Shown: piece by piece, positions 10,746-24,200 of the stretch | How positions within the stretch are numbered: position 1 is the first letter of the stretch | How the letters are laid out: the number at the start of each line of letters is the position of its first letter | Origin: Pomacea canaliculata | Lineage: Eukaryota; Mollusca; Gastropoda; Architaenioglossa; Ampullariidae | Direction of reading: 5' to 3' | DNA length: 64,000 bases | Assembly (NCBI RefSeq): GCF_003073045.1 | Contig: NC_037592.1 | Coordinates: 11,808,007 to 11,872,006, forward strand | Notes under the pieces: model-generated | Told to the model about the DNA's origin: nothing | Seen by the model: the letters and a program-made list of their open reading frames with translations, nothing else | Database searches by the model: none | Position numbers and translations under genes: made by a program

Positions 10746-13700
10746 GGTTTTGTTTTTATCCGGAAAAATAGAATGAATAAATCAAGGTGAGAATCGTTTG
10801 TTTTAATACTTTTACTTGCCTTATTTTTTCTACCTTTGTTGTCTGTCCAGTCGAAGGAGCTTCTTCTACAAAGAGAGAGAGAGTGGGAGAAGGATGCAAT
10901 TATTATCGCATTTCTACAACAGACAAAATTTCATCATCATCATCTTCATCGTCGTCTTTGTTATTTGTGGGTAAACACAAGAGGCAGAGAGTTTGACTGT
11001 GTCACTGTGATTTAATAGAAAGGAAGGATGGAGTTTATGTATGTGTACAAATGGCACATTTCAATATATCACAAGGCCGATTATTAAAGGATATGGAAGG
11101 AAAGAACATGGTAGAGACCCACCACCCTCACCCCATTACCCGAAAAAAAAAAAAAAACAGAAACAATCATCAGAAACTGAATAAGCTTGCAGAATTAATT
11201 CTCGAGGTACCTTTCAACTCAAAATTTAATCACAGAAATACCATTTACTCATCCAGTACTCCCGTGCATTCCCTATTCATCTTTTGCATGCCTCCGATTC
11301 CGCGCATGGCTTTCTGCAAATGAATGTCAAGCTGAAACGGAAAACGACGGCCGGAGAGTTGATAGACATTGGTATAAAGAGAGTCGCTCCGAATACTTGA
11401 TCAAGAAGAAGGGTCTGCTCGGCAGGCTGCCCAACCCTCTTGTTTAATAAATCAAGTTATTTTTATTCCTCGTGGACCCTTTAAAACTTCAGTTTTAGCA
11501 CAATGGCTCCTATCAACTTCCCCTTCCACGTGCAGGCTTTCAAGTGTCCACTCCAGGTCTGACACAAATATTTACACGTGCCGGCTAGGCATGTGTGCGC
11601 ATGTTTAAGCGTCTGCGTGCATGCTTTATCATATGTGTGTACGTGTGCGCCCGTGCGTGCGTGTGTGTTCATCTGCTGGGTATTGTTAGAGATATCAGAG
11701 GCTAACCCTATGGGGATTTGTGGAGTTTTGTCTGGGGAAAAGGGGTGAAAGTTTCCTCCATGTCTTATCGCAAACAATTTTTTTTTTTATTTTGGTCATC
11801 TCCGGTTGTCATGGGCACGTGCGATGGACCCCGTAAATGGCCAGGATTACGTAATGTGTCTAGTGTTTCAAACACAATATTCTGGGAGCCACAAAGAAAA
11901 CTGTAAACATTAATTATCACGTTTATTTCCCGTACTCCCCTCCCACCACCAATCTCCGGGGAAGGTAATAAGTGTCATCAACGGCTTAAACAATAATAAA
12001 ATTCGATAATCTCCACACCCATCTGGTTTAGGCGAATAGTCAGCTTTTCTGACGTAAACTTAATGACCAGAACATTCGAGCACCCCGAGCAAGACGACCT
12101 GCTGGTTGAGAGAGAGAATGAATGAACGAATGAAACAGTCGTCCTCTGACTGCGATAAACCACTCACAAAGTCGGAGTACACTGGAACTGCCACGCGATG
12201 CTGGCATCGGCAATTAGAACAGCAGTTGTCGTTTGGTATCGATGAAGCAAATATTGGGGGTCAGGATGGGGTCGCCATTCGGTAATAAGTGGCACAACGG
12301 CGAGCTCCATGAAGATGTCGTTCCGAGAGCACAGCATTCGTCTAGATGGAGATGATCAGCGTTGCAAGTTTTAAGGACAACAGCAATGAGAAAACAAAGC
12401 AAGGTCTCCTCTCATCGACGTTATAACGAACGCATGTGCGTTTGCTCGTGCGATCCTCGCATCGCCTCTGACGTGCAAGCGAAAATGGCAGTGTTCCCGG
12501 TTAGCTGTGAAAATGAAAACCTTTGTTAAAATGCAAGGAAACAAGAGAAGACTGACTCCTGGCTGAACTGATGCATGGAGCAGCAAACGCAGAGGATGCA
12601 TCGTTGGCACAAATGTACTACAGCATCACCCTTTACAAAACAATGGCGGAGCAGGCGGGGGCGTATAGTTATGACATCACTTCGTCTGCTCTGCCAGTCA
12701 GTTGATACTCTAACCCTAAATCTCACCCCTAACATTAAATCCTCACCACAAACATCGCAAACGCGCTGCTCCGATGAACACGCAAAAATCTGTACCTGGT
12801 GACCGTGCACCCACCCGTTCACACGTGCGCGCGCTTTTCACGTGTAACAACTAAGATTAATTTTTAACTTGTTTACAGAGTGCAGCCTGCTGAAGAAACG
12901 TATTGCGAGGAAGTATTTAGTAATGTAATCCTATAACCTGGGTGTAGTGAGTGTAAGTAGCTCTTAGTATCTAAGATGAAGCACGTGGAAAGGGAAGCTC
13001 AGCCCATTAATTCCTCCGTCCTCCACCTTTACTTATCAGGTACATCAGGTAAGAATTTTCTGGACAGCTGCTGGGTAGGCAGGAAGACTTGGTGTGTGTG
13101 GGGGGAGAGGTGAGGGAGTTCTCCAGCTTCACAGTCGTGGATGAACTAACGATTCTCCTCCCACCCTTATTCAGTAACAAACGGCATAAAACGCGGGTGA
13201 AGAACACGACTCGGACAAATACTTCAAAGAAAAAGAAGAAAGATGCAGAAAAAAGATGGGGGCCGAGGGAAAAAAAAAGTTAAGCTCTCGGTTGATCATT
13301 ACTGACACCGCAATCAGAATAAAATGATACGTTAGCAGAGTCAGCTTACTGTCTCCTGCAAGAATTTTGTGCAATTTCAGTGGAAATCTTCTCCTCTCCC
13401 CAATTTGTGGTTTGTCACCAAGGTGGAAATAAGCTTTGCGGAAAGTTCGTGCCGTCGGCGACGATTTTATCGATACGTGGTGGGAAAAAGTTTAATGACA
13501 TGCAGATGACTGCTTTTCCTTGCACTAATGTGAGCAGGGTGTGGCTGACATTACTTTTTTCGCGACAAACGCAGTGGGAAAACTTGTCACCCTACTCAAA
13601 ACTTCCTTCTGCTCTTGTTTTAGTGCATGTTTTTTGGTGTATTTTTGAAATATGTTAGTTTCGGGTGTAGCAAAAACAGTGCTAACAAGGAACCTGTACA

Positions 13701-14700
13701 GTCCAATGTTGTAAAAAAATATATAATGCTATTTAAAGCGCTGTCAATTGTTTTTCTGGGCTTTGATATGTTTAAAGGAAAGCGGAGAGCCAGATAGTAC
13801 GAGTAAACTCGACCAAATCCGGTGAGCGCACACTATAGGCAGTTCGATACCCGTGTGGCTCAGCATATACTTTCTACAGTAGACCCAGCTGCTGAACAGA
13901 TACTTCATAGAAGGTTCTGGAAGGAAAAGCAAAATGGGAGAGGAAATGGGCACTGCCATCACCAACACACACACAGAAAACCCGAAATAAGTTTGGTCCC
14001 TAACATCTCCCTCCCCAACGATCGAAAGGTTACGGGGGTACCTCACTATCAGTTCTGGGCTGCTGGAAGGTATATGAGATAAAGAAGATGAAAGCACTTT
14101 GCATGCATGCCAGTGGGCAGGCACGTACTCTCTAACACACCACCACTACCACCGCCGCCACCACCCACCACCACCACCACCGCCACTATTCATCTTAACT
14201 AACATAGAATGCAGTCCATATTTATATACACATTCCTATCTTGTTCAATTGATTAAAATCATCCTAAAAGATGCACGAAAATGCAGGAAGAAAACAAGAT
14301 GGAAATAGAAACTTAAAGCTTGCTAATCAAATCCAAATGTAAAGGCGGTTTAGTCACACCCAGAGGAAAAGAAGTCGAGGCAAAAGGAAAACCTAGAAAA
14401 CAATTAAAATTAATATACCAAGCCTGTAATTTCAGTGTTAGGTCGCACAAAAATAGCCTCTCATTAAATCAAAACACAGAAGTACAGAAGTTCTCGCTCA
14501 GAAAAACCGGTTGTTCGACTGTTCAGAAAAGTGCTACCTGTTGGCTGATAACGACAGGTATTTTACAAGGGGGTCATTTCCTCCGCTCTTAGGAGGGTTT
14601 GGTCTCGTGGAACAGGGCGACCCCCCAGGTACAGTGACAGCAAAGGTGACAGTGTAACCTCTGTTTACGGGCACTTAAGTGTCAGGATCATATTCCCGTT

Positions 14701-17700
14701 ACGATGACGGTTACCGCCGACATTCTGGGGGATCAGAAGAGGGTGATTATTGCCGAGCGGCCCATGGTGTTGTCGGCCCGCAGTAACTATATATATATAC
14801 CTTGTGCCTCCATCTGTCGATGTGTTCTTACTTATCTATGATCCGAAGAAGCAGTTAAAGGACAAGACAGTCCTCAGAATTGAGGCAGTTTTAAATAAAC
14901 TAGCTGTATTAAAAAAAATAATGAGTGGCAAAGCAAAGGCACAAAACGATAAAAATACTCAGTTTAATAATTAACCTAATTAGGAAGTTGCTAGATAAAA
15001 TAAAAACATACCACGGTAATCGCAAGCATGATATACCGCAGCTACCATGCTACAGACTATATATTGCTCACAGGCCTCTTAAGGATGCATGTGAACGGAC
15101 CTACGCTATTGAACACAGAATGTCTGTGTGGGGGGTGTCATCTTGTTTACAGTTTAGTAATAACAGTAAATAAACTGATGGCTGCATTTGAAATGCTCCA
15201 GCTATCAAATTTAGACATCATGTCCTGTGATCGATACCAGTTTACCTAACAGCAGTCAATACAGTATTACACAGTAATATTACAGATTTCACATGTATAT
15301 TGAATCAGGTAGCAATGTGTGTGGGAAGAATAGAAGGTATGATTCCCAGTCTCTCAAAAAGAAAGTATAACAAAAATGTGATGTGATCCAAATTTTCTTA
15401 ATGATTTCCAACATTTCAAATCTGACAGTGATGACTAAGAACCTCTTAATGTGGCTTCTATCGCCTGCTGTGGCCTGAGACACAGATGTACTTGAAAACA
15501 TTTCTCACCTGGAGGTCAAACTGGTTATAGCACTGGTGAGTCATTGCATAAGGCTCACACTTTTACGATGGGTGGAGCAACAATGCCTGAAGTGACATGG
15601 TGCTTAGCTAGTTTATTTTTTCATCAAGAATAATTTTACTTAATTTTCTTGACTGTTTATTAAACAGGACTGCAACAGAGAAATAAGTATCATGAGATTT
15701 AAATGACAGTTCACATTAATATTACAGTTAGGCCTGGGGGAAAGGGGGGCTAGAATGACTCTAGGCATCACCAAATGTTAATACTGTTAACCATTTTTAG
15801 AACATAAAAAAGCACACACCTATAATAAATACATGTATTTATGCATTTATTACTTTCTGCGTTTACATTTTCTAGTCTATGTGTGCAGTCTACAATTTTC
15901 TGCAGTCGGCTGTAAAATTTTTAAAAATCGCATTTAATTATTGATGGTAAACCTGTGAATAATCAAAACTGCAGAAGTGAAACCTGTGAATGCTGATGAT
16001 TGACTGCGTTTATTCATTCTATCTATAAATAAAAAAGATATTTAAATACACATCACATTTGTACTGCAGCTGCATTGTAAAAAAAATGTCTCTTTTCCCA
16101 AATGTTCTAATAATATTTTCTTACCATTAAGTCTGTAGCCAGAACATTTTCACTTGCTCAATCAGACAGGTGCTACTTATGGAAGCAGTAACAGTATTGC
16201 TCTCTGTAGATTATTTAGAAATCTTATTCATATGTATTGCTAAAATATGTGTTGTTTAGTTTTTAAAATGTAGGCATATCTTTAATTATAAAACATTGTG
16301 GATAGGGTGGAAAATAAACAACTCTTCAAGACTTTGTCTTTCTCTCCAAGCATGCATGCATATGTATATGCATATATATGCACACACATATGTATTGAAA
16401 AACATCAGTTGCATTGTTCCATAACCTGAGATGGGTTGGGTGGGTGCCATTTATCTGTTCACACCTAGCATCTCCTATAAAAAAAGGTTTTGGAACACAA
16501 GACATAAAATAACTCAAAATAAATAATTTTAGATAAACATAATACAGTCACAGCATTTTGATGTTAATGCTGTTTACTGTAAAAAAAAAGTTTCGCTAAA
16601 GATCAGCCCTTTAAAAATAGAAAATCTTTAAAATAACACATTGCATAAATAACACGTTCTTGATACACCATCATATTTTTCTGTTCATGTCCTTTTATTT
16701 CGTTTTATTACTTCTTTTTCCAGGGTGGGGAGGGAAGGTTGGTTGCTAAGGTAATCTGGACAGTCCATTATTTTCACTTACAAGGTTCTGGAGGAAGATC
16801 ATTTGAGTTCAAATATTGATAGTATGTCAATCAGATCAGCTGAATCCTCTGGAGCTTTGGACAATAAAAAAACTTGAAGTTACAACACTGATCAACATGA
16901 AGTCCCAAATATCAAATACTTGCCCCTGAGCAAATCCGACAAGCAAAATGACCTGCACAAAAGACACTAAAGAGGTCTGGTGAGAACAAGTTCTAAAGGA
17001 TACTAACAGAAAGACAATTACCCAGTGGACCAACCATTTTTACTGAAACAAGTCTTGGAATCTGCAATCATTTTGTATGAACAAGGTCTGGTCTTGATTT
17101 ACATGTTTGGCATTATTTATATTTGAATAACACATCTGCTCATCTATAACTTATAAATAATATCAAGTATTGACAGCAACAGCACCTGATAAAATAGCTT
17201 ACTGCAAGGAAAAAAACCCATGAATATCTTCATCATTAATTTACAGTCCAGTTTCCAGATTTTAAATGTTTGTACAGTTTTCACATATTGACAAACTGCT
17301 TAAATCTCAAATAGTTTCAAACACCTATGGGAAAGCAACCAGTTATACGATTAAATGCATCATGTGTTCTACAGACATAAAACATACACATCATGAGAGA
17401 CCGGGGATCTCTAAAATACTGTAGCACTTATAGGTCAGTTCTCATAACAAATGTGAATTCTCTTTGCAGCTCTCAAAGTCTGTCAAAAACAAGTCCTCAG
17501 CACAACAAGCAAACAAACCTGAGCTATCACAGAAGCATGAGACATACTTTTTAGATGACTAAAACAAATAAATACCAGGCTGTTTGATATCAGATAGACA
17601 CAGGACAACCCTTGCAAAGTTTATAAGAAAATCTGCAAGGAAATCCCAAAACACAAGATGTAGAAAACTGCCACTTTGCAGTTTGCTGAATTGCACTTCT

Positions 17701-20700
17701 ATAATTTCTGGCTTATAGTATAAGTTATACAAGCTTTCACATGCAATCATTGTTGAATTAACAACTGGCTATTACCACTGTACATTTTTATGTTTTCCAC
17801 TTTAGGAGTAATTTATAGATATTAAACCTCTCCTTTGTTCTTCATTTTGGCTTTTCTATGTGTTTCTAAATTTCTGAATACAATCTTTTTGTGTAAAGGA
17901 TATATTTTTTCTTTGGCACCAATTCATGTTCTTTGTCATTCCACGAGTGTGATATAAATGCATTAAAAGCCTGGTATTAGCATCATGCTGTTTCCAGTCG
18001 CCATTTTTTGTTAAAGAAAATTTTGGAAACAAAGTGCCACAAGGTTTTGAATAATTTTCAGATCTTCGATTTAATGATACAATGCTTAACATTTCCAGCC
18101 ACACTTTAACAAACTTCTGCTACTCTTCACTTAAGTTTTATTTTAAATTAACAAAGGAAACTTTAATGACGTGTGAAAATGTCTTCACTGATAACTAATA
18201 ATACTTTGTGCAGAAAGTTGCTAATCACGGACAGAAATGTTCCTTATCTTTATGTCAAAGGAACTAAATTGCCAACAAAAAAGGTGCCAGAAAACCCACT
18301 GAACAGATAAATGCAGGTAATACTCTCAGCTTGCTCATTTTCAACATAACACTACATTAAAAAATTACTAAAATATATAAACATACACCCTATGTTGACA
18401 GGGTTGGAGGGAAGGTAGTCACGTTCAGTTGTACATTCTCTTTTCAGTAGAAGAATATCATATGTGGAGAATAATTGCTAAATGTTCTTTTTATAATGTG
18501 CATAGAGAAATGTGCAAGTAAAAATGAGCCTTTGAGACATCTGGTTTCTCAACAAAAACAAACAAACAAACAAAAAATAACCCCAAAAAATACAAAATGC
18601 ACTCTCCCATATATAGTGCTCTTGCAAGAAAAATGTCTGCTGCGTCTACAACAGACAGCGAAATGTGCAAAAATCTTGAAAGAGCAAGGAGTTGTCAAAT
18701 AAATCTACAGAAAGTAAAAAGTAAAAAATGACTTTTGCATTGAAATATAGAGTTGCAAATAGCACTACAGCACAGACAAAAGTGACATTCCTCGAATTAT
18801 AAGATTTTGTACTCAACAAAAAACGTTATAAATATATATATTATATAAAAAACTAGTTAAAGTCAACTTTTCATTGTGTATTAGCTTCCTACACCTGAAG
18901 AAAGCATATCTAAAACTAAGCTTAGTATAAGCTGTGACGTAGAATAATGAAAAAAGATTAAATCTATTATATAAAAAATAGTATTTGCAAAAGCCCTAAT
19001 AAGCTCTAGCATCTACAAAGCAATTTAAAAGTAAAAATTGCTCTAAAATAAAATTTCATGATATTCTATTTGTTAATATTTTTTTTTACTATCAAGCCAT
19101 GAAAAGAGGCAATGGAGCTTTGGTGTAAGATTAAGTGGAATGAAGCTGTAGATTCAATCAACATAACTCCAATGAAGAGTCTTTTGCATGACACATTATA
19201 AAATATTTTTAAAATGTTTTTAATCACCAATGACCCTGTGAAAAGGAAAAAAAGTTAAAATTGTTCTGTTTTCATTTAAAGATATTTTGAAACATGACCA
19301 GCTAGTTCAATAACTGAATTTGTGCATGAACACACATACAAACACACATCTTTCAACAAAGTTTGGAAAATGTATAAAGGTCTATCCTTTAGTCTTCATT
19401 ACTACTTTGATAAAAATACAACTGATGCACATTTAATGGACAGTTAATGAAGTTTTCTTCTGTTTTCATGACTCATGTTTTTACAATGGTTAAAAGAATC
19501 CACTTCCCATTTTTTTCCCCACCTTATCGAGTTATTTTAAACTATGCTCTAAATATATTATAAAATTTATCACCATAGTTAAAAAAATTCTATTCACACC
19601 AACACCATGATGATGTAAACTGGACATTGCTAGAATAAATAATGAACTTATCCTAAATAAAAAGAAACTTCTCTGTTAATGTGGAGTTCCATAAATAAGG
19701 TGACTTTAAAAATTCTATAAAAAATTCACACCACAGTGGTCCATAAAGGACATGAAGGGAAGGGTGGGGGTGGGGTGTTCTATCACAGATTAGCACACTT
19801 AGTTTTTCCTCGAGGGCCTTCTGAACCAGGAATATATTGTCAAATATGTGACTGTCTGGCCAATACATATTTTCTAAATGACAAGCATGTAAAAATTTGC
19901 AAAACATATCAGCAAATGTGTCTGAATAAGAAGGCCCTAAACTCTTTACATGAAGTTTCTTGCTCATCTGGCAAGTATGTTTTCATTTTTTTTTTTGTTT
20001 TTGTTTTGATGAATGATGCTTGACTCACCTGTAAAAGAGTTAAAGGAATATGCTAAGATTTTTATGGGACACACAAAACACTCTTGTTAAAACTATATAC
20101 TCTCCAGCGTTCTTGTCAATGCTCAAAAAGTAAATGTTAAAAAAATGCTTGAAAATATCTGACAGGCAATTCACTAGTCATTTCTGCAACAACTCTGCAA
20201 GGGAAATAAATCTTTCCCATTCAACATGCAGCAGTCTTAAGTTTATTAGACGAAAAAAAAAATTTTGCCCCAATCTAATCCATTAAACTAATTAAAATTA
20301 CATTTCACTCTGGAATCTTTGACTTATATTCTCTATCATTCTATTACTTTACATGGAAAAAACTAAGCAAAGACAAAGAATTAGTTTTCCATCCTGACCG
20401 GCCTCACTTCTGTGTTCTTTGTTGAGCAGTTAATATTTACCTAGTTTATCCCAGGCAAATAAAATAAAATGTATCTCTTTAGCCAGGTATTTATCATTTG
20501 GCACCAAAACATTTGTACAAGTTAACACTCATAAAAATAATCAGAGTCCATCATACTGCATGACCTCTAAGTAGCTATTGTGCATCCAACACCACATATC
20601 CACCATGCCAACTGTGCTCACCAACAATACCACTTTAATTATTTCATTATTTCTGCTTTCAGAACGCATTACTATTATCATCATCATTTTCTGTAACCAA

Positions 20701-21204
20701 GCACACTAATAAATAACAGCTGAGACTGACCATTGTATACACAACTGCCTGACACTTAAAATAGAGTCCCATAGGTCCACAAGCTCATAGTCTTCCAGAG
20801 TCTGCATTACTTGGCTAGCTGACTGAGTCATTCTGCATACACTGCTACTCACACCAGATGAGCAATCATCTTTGCTAATATGGAGGAGACTCCTCACATA
20901 CCCAAGGATATCATTCGATAGTCAAAGCTTGAGATGCATGGAGGCAGTCCTACTGCTTCTTGGCGCAGAACAGTTGTGGAAGAATATACTCTGATTGCAC
21001 CCAAGTCCCTGAATCCAGACTTTAAGTTCTATGCATATCATGGCCAGTTACATCTCACCACACACTTTGCAAAGCAGCATGCACACTACGCTAGTGTTCT
21101 ATACGACTGGAAAATTAACCTTGCAGGAAAGTGCAATGACAGGCACATTGTAATGTTGGCTAAAACTGAAAAGATGGCCTGACATGAACTTCGCAGTACC
21201 CAAT
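14701..21204. other. AT-rich gene-free stretch, probably including the 3' UTR and downstream flank of the OTULIN-like gene
   Basis: No frame here has coding character or flanking splice sites. The segment is strongly AT-rich with many homopolymer runs and lies directly downstream (minus-strand sense) of the OTULIN-like stop codon. Many TTTATT words could serve as minus-strand poly(A) signals; which one is used cannot be told. Confidence 0.5.
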
Positions 21205-24200
21205 TCACGGCACAGGGACATTGTAGTGGCGGTCATCTTCTGTTAGCAAGCAAACTGATGGCCAGACAGCAGGTGTATCATCAGGGAAGCAACAATCAAA
21301 ATCTTCCTGTCCATGGTGGTACAGTCGAGCTACTCGCAATTTCACCCCCAGACAGTGTCCAAGGAGGCACATCTCCACCTGTGCATAATCATATATTTAT
21401 ATATCTTCCTTACCAAACAATATTTATGCATGTTAATTTATAATTATGAAAGAATGTAATTTGTAGATTTTACCTACATGGAATGTTAACTGCAAATAAA
21501 AATATCCCAAATGGTTCTGCTTGCATGAAAAAGTCTGCAAACCATATAGCAAAGCAAAATATTATAGGTTCTTTCCTATTCTCTACAAACCTGATCCATT
21601 CCTGCTGAATCCCCAATAGGATTGAGATGATGTTTTACAAAGTCAACAACATTGCTTGATGTATCTCGTGCAAAGAGCAGCCAGGCAAACAAAGGGACCT
21701 CTGCCTCTTCAGCAATTTGTTTCTGAATGTCTGCCATGTACAAGAGCATCATCAACTTCATTCCCTCCATCAGCTCCACATCAAATTGTTGAGAACCATT
21801 CAGTAGGCTGAACGTGCGGTACTCGCGCATATCTTGTGAAGGCAAGGCACTTATTTCCTCAACCTTCCAAAAAGAAAAAAAGGTAGATAAACTAAACGCA
21901 AATAATTCCTGAAAAAGTGTAAAATTATATGATTTTTAGAGTGTGAATATACTGAAAATGAAGGGTAACAAGTAGTATCAGTCATAAATAACCTGCCCCT
22001 TTTTGGTGAAATTTCTCCTGTTGAATATTTTCTCCTTCTCTGTCATGAAAAGGAACAAATTACGTCAAAGAATTGATTGTGAGAAACATTTATCAAGGAG
22101 CTCCCACTGGTCTTGAAAGTGCAGTCATGTCAAGTTTCTCTTCAAGGCGAAGGGGGAGGGATATGTCCTTTATTTCAATTTCAGCTGTTCAAAAGTGCAA
22201 TGTTAAAAGAAATACAAGTAATTAGAGCTAGAAAACTAATGTGAAATACTCACTGTAGCATATAAAGTGAGAACACACTTGCAGATCAGTGAAAACCTAT
22301 CTTCATCTTTGTCCCACTTCAGACGATTTCCAAAATTCCAAATCTGAAGACCGGAGTTTTGGTCTGCGTTGAGCGTATGTAAGCAGTCAATAATTGAAAT
22401 GAGGCCGGGCCAGCGCTGAGTTACCTTGTGACCTCCCACTAGCACCTGATACAACGTGCTCCGCAGCGCACAGTAGTTGTCTCCCCTTATCCTTCGTAGA
22501 TTTTGGCAACCAAATAATTCAGGTATCGCCAGATATCCCTGTGTTCATGAAAAAATTTTTTTTCATTTAAACAACATAACCTACAAATATTAAACACAAA
22601 TGACATGATACACATTTGCAAACTGCTTTATATAAATATTAAATTAATTAATTTTTCCCAAAGAAATTAGAACATTCATGTCCTCAATGAAATTCCAGAT
22701 TTGACAGGCATCATTTGAGTTCCTAAAGCGCAACTGCCCAAGCGAAAACAGCATTATTTGAATAATAAGCTTGGTAACCAAAAACATGAATTTTTTTTTA
22801 ACACTTGAATATTGTTACCACTTAGGGACTTAACTTTCCTAGCTGCTATAGAACAGCTGTAGTAGCGAGCAGTGATTTAACTGACCCTTCTGGTGTTTCT
22901 GTTATCTAACTGCTAGAAGTAGATTCCCTCACCTGTTTTATTGTTTCGGTGTTCTTTGTTTGGCCTTTCCATTCTTGATTTGCATAGTCGATAAGGTTAG
23001 CTATTTCCCCTACATTCACAATCCCATCTTCAGAGATATCTGAAAAACCATAAACAAACTTTTAATTAACTGTTAATAAACATTTTCAAGTTTGTATTAA
23101 ATGAAAGTCAAATTTTTAAAGAAAAAGTTAGCAACAACGTATCACATTCCTCCTATAAGGCATATGTACATCGTCAGAAGATATTACACTCTGAGTGCTG
23201 GTCTAGGTTTCATGCTCGTATATAATTCTCAACAAACACCATAGGATTAAATAAGCAAAACATTATTTTGTGAGTAATAATATTACACTGTCATCAACAT
23301 CCTCTGAGATATTCATATGCACTGATTCTCTCTCTCTCACACACACACACAAGCAAATATTACTAAGAGAAAGCCAGTAAATGAGTTTCTCTGGTGATAA
23401 AGGGAACCAGAATAATACATGGATTATTTGTGTATTTTTTCTCAGGAAAAACATTCTAAAAAATCATAACCACTGCAGCTACCACCAGCATTTAAGACTT
23501 ACTCAAAAAATAAAAATGATTAAAAAAATGTGTTTTAAAAAAATTACTTTGGTCAATTCAATTTTTCTCACATGTACATATGAATCCTCTCCTACTAATC
23601 CTAATTTCTGTGGAAACTTTGTCTTTAAGTTGTGATGCATTCACCTAAAATCTCTAAGCTTACACATTTTCCTGTGAATCCATTATATGGACATTATACA
23701 GACAGCTTTCACTTTAACATAAGTGAACCATTTTGCAGTCACCTTATGTCAAGTGATTTTTATAAACAAATTTACCCATACCCACCCAATCAGCTGATAA
23801 CAAAGGCATGTTCAAACTAATATCTTTACACAAGTTATGAAAAGTACTAAAATGTAGATATATACTGTATCATTACAATAGGAAAATTATGAAATTAAAA
23901 CATGTGCCTAGTATAAGGAATTCTCATCATGTTTTTTTAAAGTGCAGAGTTCTTTCAAGAATTCTTTAAGTCAAAAAACCTGTTGACTGTAAACCTTAAT
24001 TTCAAATGATTTTTTAAAGATATAATTTTGTATATGATTAAAGTGAAAAAATATTTCATTTGATCACAATAATGTTTGAGATACCTTCTGACGCAGGCAG
24101 CTTCTCATCCTTTGCTGATGATGCCAGATGGTCACCCATCTCATCTACTGTATGTCGTACAGATGATCCATCAGCATTTACATGTTCATCCCCTCCAGCT

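Larger units (their letters stand above)
7891..14700. other. No gene recognised; intergenic or intronic with simple repeats
   Basis: Several frames of 60-240 codons occur, but none shows a known domain and the longest (7813-8544) runs through low-complexity CA repeats. The region includes a 23-bp tandem duplication of GGTTACCNGGTGGGATTG at 8951-8994 and the repeats listed at 9937 and 10646. A moderately GC-rich block at about 10120-10530 may be an unidentified dispersed repeat. Confidence 0.55.

Noticed and set aside
12700..12750. Telomere-like CTAACCCTAA words
   Set aside because: Only one or two imperfect units, not an array.
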